A DNA stretch of 64,000 nucleotides from UBA2387 sp019454665. Lineage in GTDB: Bacteria > Armatimonadota > Fimbriimonadia > Fimbriimonadales > Fimbriimonadaceae. Positions 7,232 through 16,215 of this stretch are shown piece by piece. The position numbers were made by a program, and so were the translations under genes. The stretch spans positions 131,145-195,144 of the forward strand of contig BTVX01000003.1 of assembly GCA_045862995.1 (NCBI GenBank), in the 5' to 3' direction. A model generated the notes under the pieces. It saw nothing but the letters and a program-made list of their open reading frames with translations. It searched no databases and was not told the DNA's origin. Each line of letters opens with the position of its first letter. The stretch's first letter is position 1.

Positions 7232-8323
7232 TCACCCCATCGGGTCTACGTGCGGGTAGCTGCCCAGAATCGTGGTTTCGAGGGTGAACTCCTTCAGCGT
7301 CTCGATGCCCGCCGCGAGGTTGGCGTCCGATCGGTGGCCGGTGCAATCCACGTAGAAGATGTACTCGAACGAAGCCCTTTGCGCCGGGCGCGATTCGATC
7401 ATCATCAGGTTGATCTGGTGCTGCTCCAAGGCCCCAAGCGCCCGGTACAGTTCGCCGGGCCGGTTGCGAAGGTTGAACATCAGCGAAGTCTTGTCCTTCC
7501 CGGTCTTGGCGGGCTCGTTGTAGCCCACGACCAAGAACCGCGTGCGGTTCTGGGGGTTGTCTTCGATGTGCTCGACCAGAATCGGGATGCCGACGGTCTC
7601 GGCGCCCAGTTTGTTGACGATCGCTGCCCCTTTGGGGTCTTGGATGGCGCGTTCGGCGGCCTTCGCCGTCGGGACGACCTCGACCAGTTCGGCGTTGGGC
7701 AGGTTGCCGCGCAGCCACCGCTTGCACTGCTGACGGGGCTGCGGCCCGGCATAGACGCGCTCGACGCCCTCCAGGGAGACGGCCAGGGTCGCCAAGTGGT
7801 GGTGGATCGGCACGTACGTCTCGGCGCAGATCTTCACGTTGGTCTGCGGGAACATGTCCAGCGTCTCGGGCACGACGCCCGCCAGCGAATTCTCCACGGG
7901 CACCACGCCGTAGTCCGCCAATCCGTGCTCGACCTGCAGAAACACGTCCTCGATGGAATCCACGGGCAGCAGGTTGCTGCTGGTGCCGAACGTTTGCAGC
8001 GTCGCCATGTGCGAAAACGTGCCCGGCGGCCCCCAAAACGCGGCGGTCAGGGGTTGCTCGGCGGCGCGCGCCGCGCTGATGATCTCGCGGAACACGGCCA
8101 CCAACTGCCCTCCCTTGAGCGGGCCGGGATTGATCAGCATCAGCTTTTCTTGGATCGCCCGCTCGCGCTCGGGGGTGAAAAACGGCCGGCCGTCGCGCCC
8201 CTTGATCGCGCCGATCTCCATCGCGCATTCTGTTCGGCGGCTGAGCAACTTCACGAGGTGCTCGTCAATGGCGTCAATCTCTTGGCGCACTTGTTCCAGG
8301 GATCGCTTGGACGTCTCAGACAT
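7232..8323 (-). CDS. pheA: Bifunctional chorismate mutase / prephenate dehydratase (P-protein)
   Basis: The 363-residue enzyme has three domains in order. Residues 8-90 form the AroQ-type chorismate mutase helices (VRQEIDAIDEHLVKLLSRR). Residues 95-270 form the prephenate dehydratase (FWGPPGTFSH, VPVENSLAGVV and the catalytic TRF at 261-263). Residues 280-363 form an ACT domain with ESRP at 310-313, the phenylalanine-sensing site. It converts chorismate to prephenate to phenylpyruvate and should be feedback-inhibited by phenylalanine. ATG 8323 begins the mutase domain; the frame stays open far upstream only because it reads antisense through the transporter gene. It is divergent from the SLC13 gene. 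Confidence 0.95.
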   Translation of the reverse strand: MSETSKRSLEQVRQEIDAIDEHLVKLLSRRTECAMEIGAIKGRDGRPFFTPERERAIQEKLMLINPGPLKGGQLVAVFREIISAARAAEQPLTAAFWGPPGTFSHMATLQTFGTSSNLLPVDSIEDVFLQVEHGLADYGVVPVENSLAGVVPETLDMFPQTNVKICAETYVPIHHHLATLAVSLEGVERVYAGPQPRQQCKRWLRGNLPNAELVEVVPTAKAAERAIQDPKGAAIVNKLGAETVGIPILVEHIEDNPQNRTRFLVVGYNEPAKTGKDKTSLMFNLRNRPGELYRALGALEQHQINLMMIESRPAQRASFEYIFYVDCTGHRSDANLAAGIETLKEFTLETTILGSYPHVDPMG

Positions 8324-8419
8324 GGGCGGAATTCCAGCGCGGACGGCAGTCGCCTTTGACGCATCTCGCAGATTGATTATGACGTTGCGCGGCGCCCGGC
8401 TCGTGCGCCATGCTACGCC

Positions 8420-9877
8420 ATGACCGAAAAGCAAGCACGCTTGGCGAAGTGCCTCCTTGCGGCCGGCGTGTTTGCCGCCCTTTGGTTCTCGCTCGGGCAC
8501 CTCACCGAGACGCAACGCGTGGTGGCCGCCATTTTCGGTTGCACCGTCACGTTGTGGGCGACCGAGGCGTTGCCGACGGCCGTCACCGCCCTGCTCAGCA
8601 CGTGCCTGCTGATCCTGTTCGCCGGGATCGAATACAAGGTCGCGTTCGGCGCCTACGGCAACTACATCATCCACCTGTTCATCGGCAGCTTCATCATCGC
8701 CAAAGGCATCGAGACCACAGGGCTCAACAAACGCATCGCGTGGAACATCCTGAAGCAGCCCTGGGCGACCCGCTCGCCAGCCATGTTGATTTTCACGTTG
8801 GGCGCGATCGTGCTCCTGATCTCGTCGTTCGTCTCCAACACGGCGACCACGGCCATGATGCTGCCCATCGTCATGACGCTGCTCGTCGCGCTGAAGGTGG
8901 ACACGGGCGACAAGCCCTACGCGGCGGGCGCGATGCTGATGCTCACGTGGAGCGCCAGCGTGGCCGTGGGCACTCCGGTCAGCACACCGCCCAACATGAT
9001 CGGCATCGGCCTGATCGAAGAGGCGACGGGAACGCGCGTCGGCTTCGGCCAGTGGATGCTGTTCGCGGCTCCCGTAAGTCTGGCGATGCTTGCCGTGGCT
9101 TGGCTGATCGTGGCCGTGTTCTTCCGCAAAGGTTCGCCGGATGTCGCCTCGGGCCACCAAGCCGCGATCGCCGAGGCGTCCCACCTCGGGCCCCTTCGTG
9201 CCGGAGAGCGCAACGTCCTCATCGCGTTCGCCGTTGCCGTCCTGCTGTGGCTGACGCCCGACATCGTCCCCCTGTTCGCGGGCAAGGAAAGCCCGATGGG
9301 CGAATTGGCGGGCCGGGTCAACTCCGCCGTCGCCGCCCTCATCGCGGCGGGGCTGCTGTTCCTGCTCCCCGACAAGGACACCGAACAAGGCGTCACGATG
9401 ACGTGGAAGCAGGCGCGCACGATTGACTGGGGCACGATCCTCCTCTTCGGCGGCGGCTTGGCGCTGGGCGACGCGATGTTCAAGTCCGGTTTGGCCAAGG
9501 CGTTTGGCGAATGGGCGGTGCTCACGACGGGGGCGAACAGCGTTTGGACGATCTCGTTCGTGATGATCGTCGCGGCCATCCTGATCAGCGAACTGGCCAG
9601 CAACACGGCTTCGGCGACGACGATGGTGCCCGTGGCCATCGGATTGGCGCAAGGCGCGGGCGTGGACCCGACCATCCCCGCCATCGCCACCACGGTCGCA
9701 TCGAGCCTCGGTTTCATGCTGCCCATCAGCACGGCGCCCAACGCGATTGTTTATGGCAGCGGGCTGCTGCCGGCCAAGGCGATGATGCGGGCCGGCATCC
9801 TCATCGACATTGCGGGAGCGTTGATCGTTTTCGGCGTGCTGCGCGTCACGCTTCCGGCCCTTGGATTCGGCGGGTGA
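8420..9877 (+). CDS. SLC13/DASS-family anion:sodium symporter
   Basis: The 485-residue membrane protein has about 11-12 hydrophobic segments and both repeated SNT signature motifs of the divalent anion:sodium symporter family: SSFVSNTATTAMMLP in the first half and ISELASNTASATTMVP in the second. These bind sodium and the carboxylate groups of the substrate. GTPVSTPPNMIGIG and LPISTAPNAIVYGSG are the matching re-entrant loops. Substrates in the family include succinate, malate, citrate and sulfate; the exact one is not readable. It is divergent from pheA and convergent with the DUF262-HNH gene. Confidence 0.92.
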   Translation: MTEKQARLAKCLLAAGVFAALWFSLGHLTETQRVVAAIFGCTVTLWATEALPTAVTALLSTCLLILFAGIEYKVAFGAYGNYIIHLFIGSFIIAKGIETTGLNKRIAWNILKQPWATRSPAMLIFTLGAIVLLISSFVSNTATTAMMLPIVMTLLVALKVDTGDKPYAAGAMLMLTWSASVAVGTPVSTPPNMIGIGLIEEATGTRVGFGQWMLFAAPVSLAMLAVAWLIVAVFFRKGSPDVASGHQAAIAEASHLGPLRAGERNVLIAFAVAVLLWLTPDIVPLFAGKESPMGELAGRVNSAVAALIAAGLLFLLPDKDTEQGVTMTWKQARTIDWGTILLFGGGLALGDAMFKSGLAKAFGEWAVLTTGANSVWTISFVMIVAAILISELASNTASATTMVPVAIGLAQGAGVDPTIPAIATTVASSLGFMLPISTAPNAIVYGSGLLPAKAMMRAGILIDIAGALIVFGVLRVTLPALGFGG

Positions 9878-9893
9878 CGGCACTGACAGCTCT

Positions 9894-11060
9894 CTATCTG
9901 TTACCTTTCGCTTGGTTGTGGGTCCTGCAAAGCATCTGGCAATTGTCCGCCGTGCTCGAACCGCCCTTGCTCCAGGCCGACACATGGTCGGCGTCCATTT
10001 CGTCGAACTTGTAGATTCGGCCCTTGTTCCCGTCGTGCCCAAGAGCGCAGAGCGGGCAGTTCGACTCACCCTTCGCCTTCGCCTCGGCAGTCTGCATCTC
10101 GTAGACCGACCGCTTCGTCGCTTCGTCGAAGACGCGGACCTCCAAGAGCTTCGGATCCTGCTGCCCGCCCAGGATGTACTCGAAAACGCCGCGGCGCCTC
10201 TTGACATACGGATCGGCATAAAGCCGCTTCACGTCGGCAGACACCTGGGCGGGGTCGTAAGCCTTCGCGCCGTGCTCCTCGTAAAGCCTTCCCCATTCCA
10301 AGCCCTGCATCTCCTTCTCCACGTCCCGGAAGACCCCCGAGACCCAGTCGATGACGGTGTTGAAGTACGTCTTGAGTTCCTTGATGTTGTCGTCGAAGCG
10401 ATGCTGGCTCATGTAGCCGCCGATATCGCCTTTGCTCACCCACTCCAGCGCCCGCTCCAAGAAGTCCTGTCGGTTGGCGCTGCCCTTGATGTACGCGCTC
10501 CACTTCTGGATGTTCGCGTTCTGGCTGTTGCTGAACTCGGCCTTGGCGAGCGTCACGAACGGGCCGGAGTACACCGCGTTGAGCAGTTCTTGCTCGTTGA
10601 GCGGAACCCCGGCGATGTTGATCGTCTTGAACCACTCCTTGATCTGCGTCTCCGTGCCCTCGCACTCGTAGATGAGGAGCCTCGACTCCATGATTCGTTT
10701 CTTCTGGTCGGCAGGGAGGCTGTCGAAGTACTGCGGGTTACCGCCGTCCATGATCGCGAACTTGCCGGTCACAAAGCGCCCGATGCTGGTGATTCGCTGC
10801 TGGCCGTCGAGCACTTCGAACTTGTCAGGGCCGACTTTGTTGAAGTAGATCAGCCCGAGCGGATAACCCTGCAAGAGCGAATGAATGACCGCCTGCTCCT
10901 TCTTGCCTCCGCCGTCGGCGTAGATGTAGTTCCGCTGATACTCCGGCTGGATGGTTAGCTTTCCGCTAAGCCCGTAGAGCCCCTTGCCCTCCAGTTCGTT
11001 GTACACGAACCCCTTGCAGATGTCGGCGACGGTGATCTCGGTTCTCAGGATAGTAGTCAT
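9894..11060 (-). CDS. DUF262 / HNH endonuclease fusion
   Basis: The 388-residue protein has an N-terminal DUF262 (GmrS/ParB-like NTP-binding) domain with DGQQRITSI at 85-93, IQPEYQRNY and INIAGVPLNEQELLNAVYSG. A C-terminal classical HNH nuclease follows: CPLC at 335-338, DADH at 356-359, Asn373, and CRTHNQAKGN from 378. All HNH metal and zinc positions appear intact. DUF262 proteins include the GmrSD type IV restriction enzymes and several phage-defence nucleases in which nucleotide binding gates the nuclease. It lies 12 bp downstream of an EcoRI-type methyltransferase on the same strand, so the pair probably forms one restriction or defence unit. Confidence 0.88.
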   Translation of the reverse strand: MTTILRTEITVADICKGFVYNELEGKGLYGLSGKLTIQPEYQRNYIYADGGGKKEQAVIHSLLQGYPLGLIYFNKVGPDKFEVLDGQQRITSIGRFVTGKFAIMDGGNPQYFDSLPADQKKRIMESRLLIYECEGTETQIKEWFKTINIAGVPLNEQELLNAVYSGPFVTLAKAEFSNSQNANIQKWSAYIKGSANRQDFLERALEWVSKGDIGGYMSQHRFDDNIKELKTYFNTVIDWVSGVFRDVEKEMQGLEWGRLYEEHGAKAYDPAQVSADVKRLYADPYVKRRRGVFEYILGGQQDPKLLEVRVFDEATKRSVYEMQTAEAKAKGESNCPLCALGHDGNKGRIYKFDEMDADHVSAWSKGGSSTADNCQMLCRTHNQAKGNR

Positions 11061-11072
11061 AGGCTTGTTTCC

Positions 11073-12212
11073 TCAGCGGCGGTGGCGGATCAAAATCCGC
11101 ACGTAGGTGGGCTTCCCGTTGATTGCCCCGTCCTTGTCCTTGATCAGCCCATGCGGCTTGGATGGTGTCGCCAAGTTCACTCGGAAGTCGTTTGCATTGA
11201 GGATCTTGAATTGCTCTGGGTTGTACTTGTCGAGGAAAGTGATGGGGACGCCCATCGCGCCGTCGTAGTCGCTGGGGATCGCGTCGGTGAACGGCACTTC
11301 GATGGCGTCGTAGTTGTCGTACCGGTCGTACGCCGCCTTGCCCCTGATCTCCTTGTGCTTGCTGAACTTTAAGTTGTCTTCCATTGTCATGAGGGGCAGG
11401 ATCTCGTGACGACGCCCATGGTCTAGATTCGTAAACCAGCCGACGTTCCGGAACTTTACAAGCCCGGTGGCGGGGTCATAGACGCCAGCCGCAAACTCCC
11501 GCTCGCCGCCGGCTGGAATGCTGAAGTACGCGTTCCCGTTAGCGAACCCTGTCCCCAGCCACATTTCGTTCGCCCTGATGAGCGGGAAAATCTCCTTGTA
11601 CGTGATGGCGTTCTTCGGCCCCACGATGATGAACTTCTTCCCGTGCTCCATCAGTTGCGCGACGTACTCCCGAAACAGGGAGAAGGGCGGGTTGGTGACC
11701 ACGATATCCGCCTCCTTCAGCCGTTCGACGCACTCGGGGCTCCGGAAGTCGCCGCCGCCCGCGAGGGGTGTGCGGGAGTGCGGGTTCTCCTTTAGGAAGA
11801 GCATTACATCTTCGATCCCGACTGCGCCATCGCCGGTCACGTCCTTCACTTTCTGGATTTCGACGGCGATGGCCTTGGGCTTGACTCGCTTGCCGTTCCC
11901 ATCGTGGTATTCCGGGAACAAGGTGTCCTGCCCCGCGATCGGCGAGCCGTCGTAACTGGTCGTGACGAGCTTCTTGAGGCCGAGCTTGTTGAAGTTGGCG
12001 GCGAAATACTTGAAGAAGTTGCTTTCGAACGGGTCATCGCAATTGCAGTAGACGATCTTGCCCCGGAAGGTGTCGGGATCGAACTCGAGATAGGCCTCGA
12101 CCTCCTTCTGGATGTCCACGTACTGGGTGTAGAACTCGTCCTGCTTGGCCTTCTTGGCGTCGGAAAGGGCTCGGTTTGCCGGTGCGGAGGACTTCGATGA
12201 GCCTGTGCTCAT
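11073..12212 (-). CDS. EcoRI-family adenine-specific DNA methyltransferase
   Basis: The 379-residue protein closely follows M.EcoRI-type enzymes: KKAKQDEFYTQYVDI, VYCNCDDPFESNFFKYFA, LGLKKLVTTSYDG, GDFRSPE, DIVVTNPPFSLFREYV (catalytic NPPF at 174-177), and MGVPITFLDKYNPEQFKI before a C-terminal RILIRHRR. It should transfer a methyl group to N6 of adenine. If specificity is conserved the site would be GAATTC, but that needs testing. ATG 12212 gives the normal family N-terminus; the frame remains open upstream only by chance. No EcoRI-type nuclease follows; instead the DUF262-HNH protein does. Confidence 0.93.
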   Translation of the reverse strand: MSTGSSKSSAPANRALSDAKKAKQDEFYTQYVDIQKEVEAYLEFDPDTFRGKIVYCNCDDPFESNFFKYFAANFNKLGLKKLVTTSYDGSPIAGQDTLFPEYHDGNGKRVKPKAIAVEIQKVKDVTGDGAVGIEDVMLFLKENPHSRTPLAGGGDFRSPECVERLKEADIVVTNPPFSLFREYVAQLMEHGKKFIIVGPKNAITYKEIFPLIRANEMWLGTGFANGNAYFSIPAGGEREFAAGVYDPATGLVKFRNVGWFTNLDHGRRHEILPLMTMEDNLKFSKHKEIRGKAAYDRYDNYDAIEVPFTDAIPSDYDGAMGVPITFLDKYNPEQFKILNANDFRVNLATPSKPHGLIKDKDGAINGKPTYVRILIRHRR

Positions 12213-12327
12213 GGCCCATTGTAGCCGATGTTGCGCGTCCGGCTCGCTGAGGCTCGTGAGTGGGTCGGCGGTTCCCGTGGGATGTCGACGACGCGTTTCT
12301 GGGCACGGCTTGTCTAAACTAGACCGC

Positions 12328-13698
12328 ATGCGGTTGGTTTGCTTGGCGCTCTCGTTGCTCGTCGCGTCCTCGGTCCTTGCCCACGAGGTGCCCGTGCAAA
12401 CGGCCGCCCCGGACCCCAAGCTGGTCGAGCAATACCGGCCCACCGAGTTCCCCGACCGGATCGTGCTGACGTGGGCCGCCGACCCCGCGACGAGCCAAGC
12501 CGTCACGTGGCGGACCAGCGCCTCCGCCGCCACGCAGCGCATCGAGATCGCCGTCGCCGAGGATGGTCCCGGCTTTGCCGCCAAGGCGCGATCGTTCGCC
12601 GCCGAGACCGAGGTGCTGACTACCGAGATCAGCGACGCGCGTTACCATTCGGCCGTACTTCGCGGCCTCAACCCCAAGACGACGTACGTTTATCGCGTTG
12701 GGGCGGGAACCCAATGGTCGGCGTGGCAGGAGTTCACCACCGCCGCCGACCGGCACGAGCCCTTCAGTTTCATCTACTTCGGCGACGCCCAGAACGACCT
12801 CAAGATGCACTGGTCGCGCGTGATCCGGCGCGCGTTCCGCGACGCCCCGACGGCCCGCTTCTACTTGCACGCGGGCGACCTCATCAACCGCGCCGATGCC
12901 GACCTGGAATGGGCCGAGTGGCACGAGGCGGGCGGCTGGACGAACGGTTCCATCCCGAGCGTGCCGACCCCCGGGAACCACGAATACACGTCCGGGCGGC
13001 TTTCGAAGAACTGGCGGCCGCAGTTCACGCTGCCTCAGAACGGGGTGCCGGGGCTGGAAGAGACGTGCTACACGGTGGACTACCAGGGCGTCCGGCTGAT
13101 CTCGCTCGATTCCAACCGCATGCACGCCGAGCAGGCGATCTGGCTCGACCGGGTCCTTTCGGACAACCCGAACCCGTGGACCATCGTCACGTTCCACCAC
13201 CCCGTGTTCTCCACGGCGAAGGGACGCGACAACAAGACGTGGCGCGAGACCATTCAACCCATTCTCGACCGGCATCGCGTGGACCTGGTCTTGCAGGGCC
13301 ACGACCACGCCTACGGCCGCTCGAATCTGGTGGTCGGCGCGAACCACCGCACCCCGGCGGGAACGGTGTACGTTGTAAGCGTTTCGGGACCGAAGATGTA
13401 CAACCTGGAGCCGCAGGACTGGATGGCCCGCGCCGCCGAAGACACCCAGCTTTATCAGATCGTCCGGGTCGAGGGCAACGTGTTGCGCTTTGAAGCCCGG
13501 ACGGCGACCGGCACGCTTTACGACAGCTTCCGACTCACCAAGCGGCGCGGCAAGCCCAACCGGCTGGACAACCTGATCCCCGCGACGCCCGAGCATCGTC
13601 GCCCGCCCGCCCGTGCAGGCGGTGGCACGTCGGCGGTTTGGCTGCTGGGCATCGCGGCACTCGGCGGCTTGGTCCTTGCCAGGCGAAGCGCGAGCTAG
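12328..13698 (+). CDS. Purple acid phosphatase-like metallophosphoesterase, secreted
   Basis: The 456-residue protein has a signal peptide (MRLVCLALSLLVASSVLAHE), a fibronectin-like N-terminal domain (PDRIVLTWAADPATSQAVTW and LNPKTTYVYRVG), and a calcineurin-like metallophosphoesterase domain with the metal ligands in order: YFGDAQ, HAGDLINRADAD, PGNHEY, VTFHHPVFS and LQGHDHAYGR. A C-terminal hydrophobic segment (AVWLLGIAALGGLVLARRSAS) with basic end suggests a membrane or PEP-CTERM-like sorting anchor. It probably releases phosphate from esters at the cell surface. ATG 12328 starts the signal peptide. It is divergent from the methyltransferase gene. Confidence 0.9.
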   Translation: MRLVCLALSLLVASSVLAHEVPVQTAAPDPKLVEQYRPTEFPDRIVLTWAADPATSQAVTWRTSASAATQRIEIAVAEDGPGFAAKARSFAAETEVLTTEISDARYHSAVLRGLNPKTTYVYRVGAGTQWSAWQEFTTAADRHEPFSFIYFGDAQNDLKMHWSRVIRRAFRDAPTARFYLHAGDLINRADADLEWAEWHEAGGWTNGSIPSVPTPGNHEYTSGRLSKNWRPQFTLPQNGVPGLEETCYTVDYQGVRLISLDSNRMHAEQAIWLDRVLSDNPNPWTIVTFHHPVFSTAKGRDNKTWRETIQPILDRHRVDLVLQGHDHAYGRSNLVVGANHRTPAGTVYVVSVSGPKMYNLEPQDWMARAAEDTQLYQIVRVEGNVLRFEARTATGTLYDSFRLTKRRGKPNRLDNLIPATPEHRRPPARAGGGTSAVWLLGIAALGGLVLARRSAS

Positions 13699-13716
13699 GC
13701 CCGGGCCCCGTCCGAG

Positions 13717-15528
13717 CTACCACGAACGGGAGGCCCACAACCTCTCGAATTCGGCGATCATGGCTTCCATCGCGTCGAAGCCGCCTTGCCAGAACTCCGG
13801 CGAGGCGAGGTCTACTCCCACGGTCGCCATCAGTTCCTTGGGAGTCAGCGAGCCGCCCAAGCGCAGGAGTTCCACGTACTTCTGTTCGAACTCGGGGCCC
13901 TCGGTCTTGGCGCGTTGGTACAGCGAGAGCGTCAGCAACTCGCCGAACGCGTATGCGTACACGTAGAACGGCGCGAAGAAGAAGTGCCCCACGTAGCTCC
14001 ACCACCGGCGGTGCTGCTCTTCGAGGATCAGACTGTCGCCGAACATGGCCTGCAACTGCTCCTGCCAATAGTCGCCGAACTGGTCGGGCGTGAGTTCGCC
14101 CTCCTCGCGCCGATGGCGGTGGCACTGCTGCTCGAACTGGTACATCGCCGCCTGCCGGAACACCGAAGCGAACATGCCCTCGATCTTCTCGGCGTAGAGC
14201 GCGAGTTTGTCCTTGGGGCTGGCGTCGGCCACGAGCTTCTCGAACACCAGCATCTCGCCAAAGATGCTCGCCAGTTCGGCCAGCGGGAGCGACCCGTGGA
14301 AGTTGAGCAACGTCTGCGCCCGGCTCAGCGAACCGTGGACCCCGTGGCCGAGTTCGTGGGCCAACGTGCCGACGTCCTGCATCTTGTTCAGGTAGGTCAT
14401 GAACACCACGGGGTGGGTGTCGGGCGTGTTGTAGCTGCAATACGCGCCGCCCAGCTTGCCCTTCTTCGGTGCGGCGTCAATCCAGTTGTTGTCGAAGAAC
14501 TCGGCGGCGCGCCGCTCGAGCTCCTGCGAGAACTCGCCGAACGCCTCCAGCACCATCGCCTTCGCACGGTCGTACGGGACCTCGGCTTCGGCTTCGAAGA
14601 GCGGCGCGTAGCGGTCCACGTGCGTGAGTTGCGGCAGACCAAGAATCTCCCGCTTGACGCGGTAGTAGCGCGCGCACAGGCCGTAATTGGCCCGGCACTG
14701 CTTCACGACCAGGTCCACCACTTCGGGATCGAGTTCGTTGGCCAAGTGGCGGGAGTGCTCGGGGAAGGGGTGCTTGCGCAACCGATCGCCCACGGCCTTG
14801 TCCTGCAAGAGCGTGTTGTACGCGAACACGATCACGCGCTCCAATTCGGCGAGCCCGTTCGAAAGCGAGTCCGCCGCCGCCTGTCGCACCGCTCGATCGG
14901 CATCGCGCAGCAGGGTCAGCACTTCCTGCTCGGTCTTCTCCTCGGTCTCGCCCGTGGCGGGGTTGACGAACTTGAAGACGTGGTTGGCCGTGAGTTCTTC
15001 GAACAGGCGCACCCAGGCGCGGCAGCCCGTGTTGGCCGTCTCTTCCAGGATGACCTCCTCGGGCTCGCTCAGGCTGTAGGGGCTGGCGATGCGCGTGTTC
15101 GGCACGAAGTGCCGGTAGTTGGCGAGCCGATCGTCCGCGAGGCACCGTTCGATGGTCTCGGCGGCTGCCTTCTGAAGTTCGAGTTCGAAGAACAGCAGGG
15201 TCACACGGGCCTCGGTGGAGCGCTCCATCTGCTTCTGCAGGAACGCGCCGTAGGCGGGGTCTTCGGAGTTCGTGCTGAACACGAGGTTGGCGTAGCCGCT
15301 TGGCTTGTGCATCTCCTGCACGATCCCCTCGTATTCGGTCAGCGCGGCGAGCAGGGTCGCGGCGTCGAGGTCGGCCGAGGCGATCTTGCCCTTGTAAGCT
15401 GCGGCGAAGGCGGTGGCTCGTTCGCCCACCTCGCGCCAGGTGGCTTCGATCTTGGGGTCGTCGAGGCCGGAGAACAGGGCGGATAAGTCCCACTTGACTT
15501 CGTTGGCGGTGGCGGGTGCGGCGGACAT
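13717..15528 (-). CDS. pepF: Oligoendopeptidase F-type M3 metallopeptidase
   Basis: The 603-residue enzyme carries the M3 zinc motif HELGH at 391-395 with a downstream Glu (ASIFGEM, about residue 425), preceded by GAYCSYNTPDTHPVVFMTYL and followed by RQAAMYQFEQQCH. The length and the N-terminal KWDLSALF segment match the oligoendopeptidase F group, which cuts short peptides in the cytoplasm. There is no signal peptide. It is convergent with the phosphatase gene (18 bp between stops) and has no obvious operon partner. Confidence 0.94.
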   Translation of the reverse strand: MSAAPATANEVKWDLSALFSGLDDPKIEATWREVGERATAFAAAYKGKIASADLDAATLLAALTEYEGIVQEMHKPSGYANLVFSTNSEDPAYGAFLQKQMERSTEARVTLLFFELELQKAAAETIERCLADDRLANYRHFVPNTRIASPYSLSEPEEVILEETANTGCRAWVRLFEELTANHVFKFVNPATGETEEKTEQEVLTLLRDADRAVRQAAADSLSNGLAELERVIVFAYNTLLQDKAVGDRLRKHPFPEHSRHLANELDPEVVDLVVKQCRANYGLCARYYRVKREILGLPQLTHVDRYAPLFEAEAEVPYDRAKAMVLEAFGEFSQELERRAAEFFDNNWIDAAPKKGKLGGAYCSYNTPDTHPVVFMTYLNKMQDVGTLAHELGHGVHGSLSRAQTLLNFHGSLPLAELASIFGEMLVFEKLVADASPKDKLALYAEKIEGMFASVFRQAAMYQFEQQCHRHRREEGELTPDQFGDYWQEQLQAMFGDSLILEEQHRRWWSYVGHFFFAPFYVYAYAFGELLTLSLYQRAKTEGPEFEQKYVELLRLGGSLTPKELMATVGVDLASPEFWQGGFDAMEAMIAEFERLWASRSW

Positions 15529-15647
15529 GCGGAGGATTCTAGCCTAGCCGACCGATGATCCATGGGACGAAACGCCGGAACTTCGCGCACGCGTGGAGCG
15601 TTCGGGGTACTGTCGGAGACGGAAGTCTCCCTAGGAGTATTTCGCGA

Positions 15648-16091
15648 ATGAAGACATTGATCCTGTTTGCGCTGGCGGCCTGTACCGCCCTCGTCGTGGC
15701 CCAAGCCCCCGCCAAGAGTGACTGTTGCGAGTCCAAGAAGGTCGTCGCCCAGGTCGAGAAGGCCAAGAGCGAGTGCTGCGACTCCAAGGCGAATCCGCTC
15801 AAGATCTACAACACCAAGGAAGAGGAAGCCTTCTTCGCCGAGGCCCGACGCATGGAGCTCGGCGGCAAGGACGAGTGCTGCAAGTCCACCGAAGCCAAGG
15901 TCCTCGCCAAGGGCGCCCCGGGCTGCTGCAACGCCCCCGGCGAGCAGGCCAAGTTCATGGTGAAGGTCGGCAAGGAGACCAAGTACTTCGGTTGCGAAGG
16001 TTCGGCCGGCAAGTTCGTCGCCGAAGCCAAGACCAAGGGCCTGAAGCCTGGCAAGGTGCAGAAGGTCGCTGGCAAAGTCGCCATCAAGTAA
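15648..16091 (+). CDS. Periplasmic protein with repeated CC motifs
   Basis: The 147-residue protein starts at ATG 15648 after TAGGAGT (15632-15638) and has a signal peptide (MKTLILFALAACTALVVAQA). The mature part contains four Cys-Cys pairs in similar settings: SDCCES, SECCDS, DECCKS and PGCCNA. The last part reads KVGKETKYFGCEGSAGKFVAEAK, loosely like YHS/TRASH-type metal-binding modules in which a strand precedes YF-C-EG. A role in binding copper, zinc or another soft metal in the periplasm is inferred from cysteine content only. No known family is recognised with confidence. It is a single-gene unit with its own terminator. Confidence 0.75.
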   Translation: MKTLILFALAACTALVVAQAPAKSDCCESKKVVAQVEKAKSECCDSKANPLKIYNTKEEEAFFAEARRMELGGKDECCKSTEAKVLAKGAPGCCNAPGEQAKFMVKVGKETKYFGCEGSAGKFVAEAKTKGLKPGKVQKVAGKVAIK

Positions 16092-16118
16092 GCCGCCCCG
16101 ATTTCGGGACCTGAGTTA

Positions 16119-16160
16119 CGAACCCTGCGAGCCCATCGGCTCGCGGGGTTCGTCGTTTTA
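16119..16160 (+). terminator. Rho-independent terminator after CC-motif gene
   Basis: A 15-bp stem (16119-16133 with 16138-16152, one G-T pair) with loop CATC is followed by TCGTTTTA. It lies 28 bp after the stop of the CC-motif gene. Confidence 0.8.
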
Positions 16161-16215
16161 GGGGCCTGGTGCGCCGACGCGCCTTGCCGAACGCCCCGCA
16201 CATCCGGCGGATGGC

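Noticed and set aside
8324..10219. Long open frame extending pheA upstream to nearly 1000 codons
   Set aside because: It reads antisense through the SLC13 gene, is Arg/Gly/Asp-rich with no domain, and pheA has a normal start at 8323.
13786..15486. 566-codon plus-strand frame
   Set aside because: It is antisense to pepF, which has an intact zinc site and full length.
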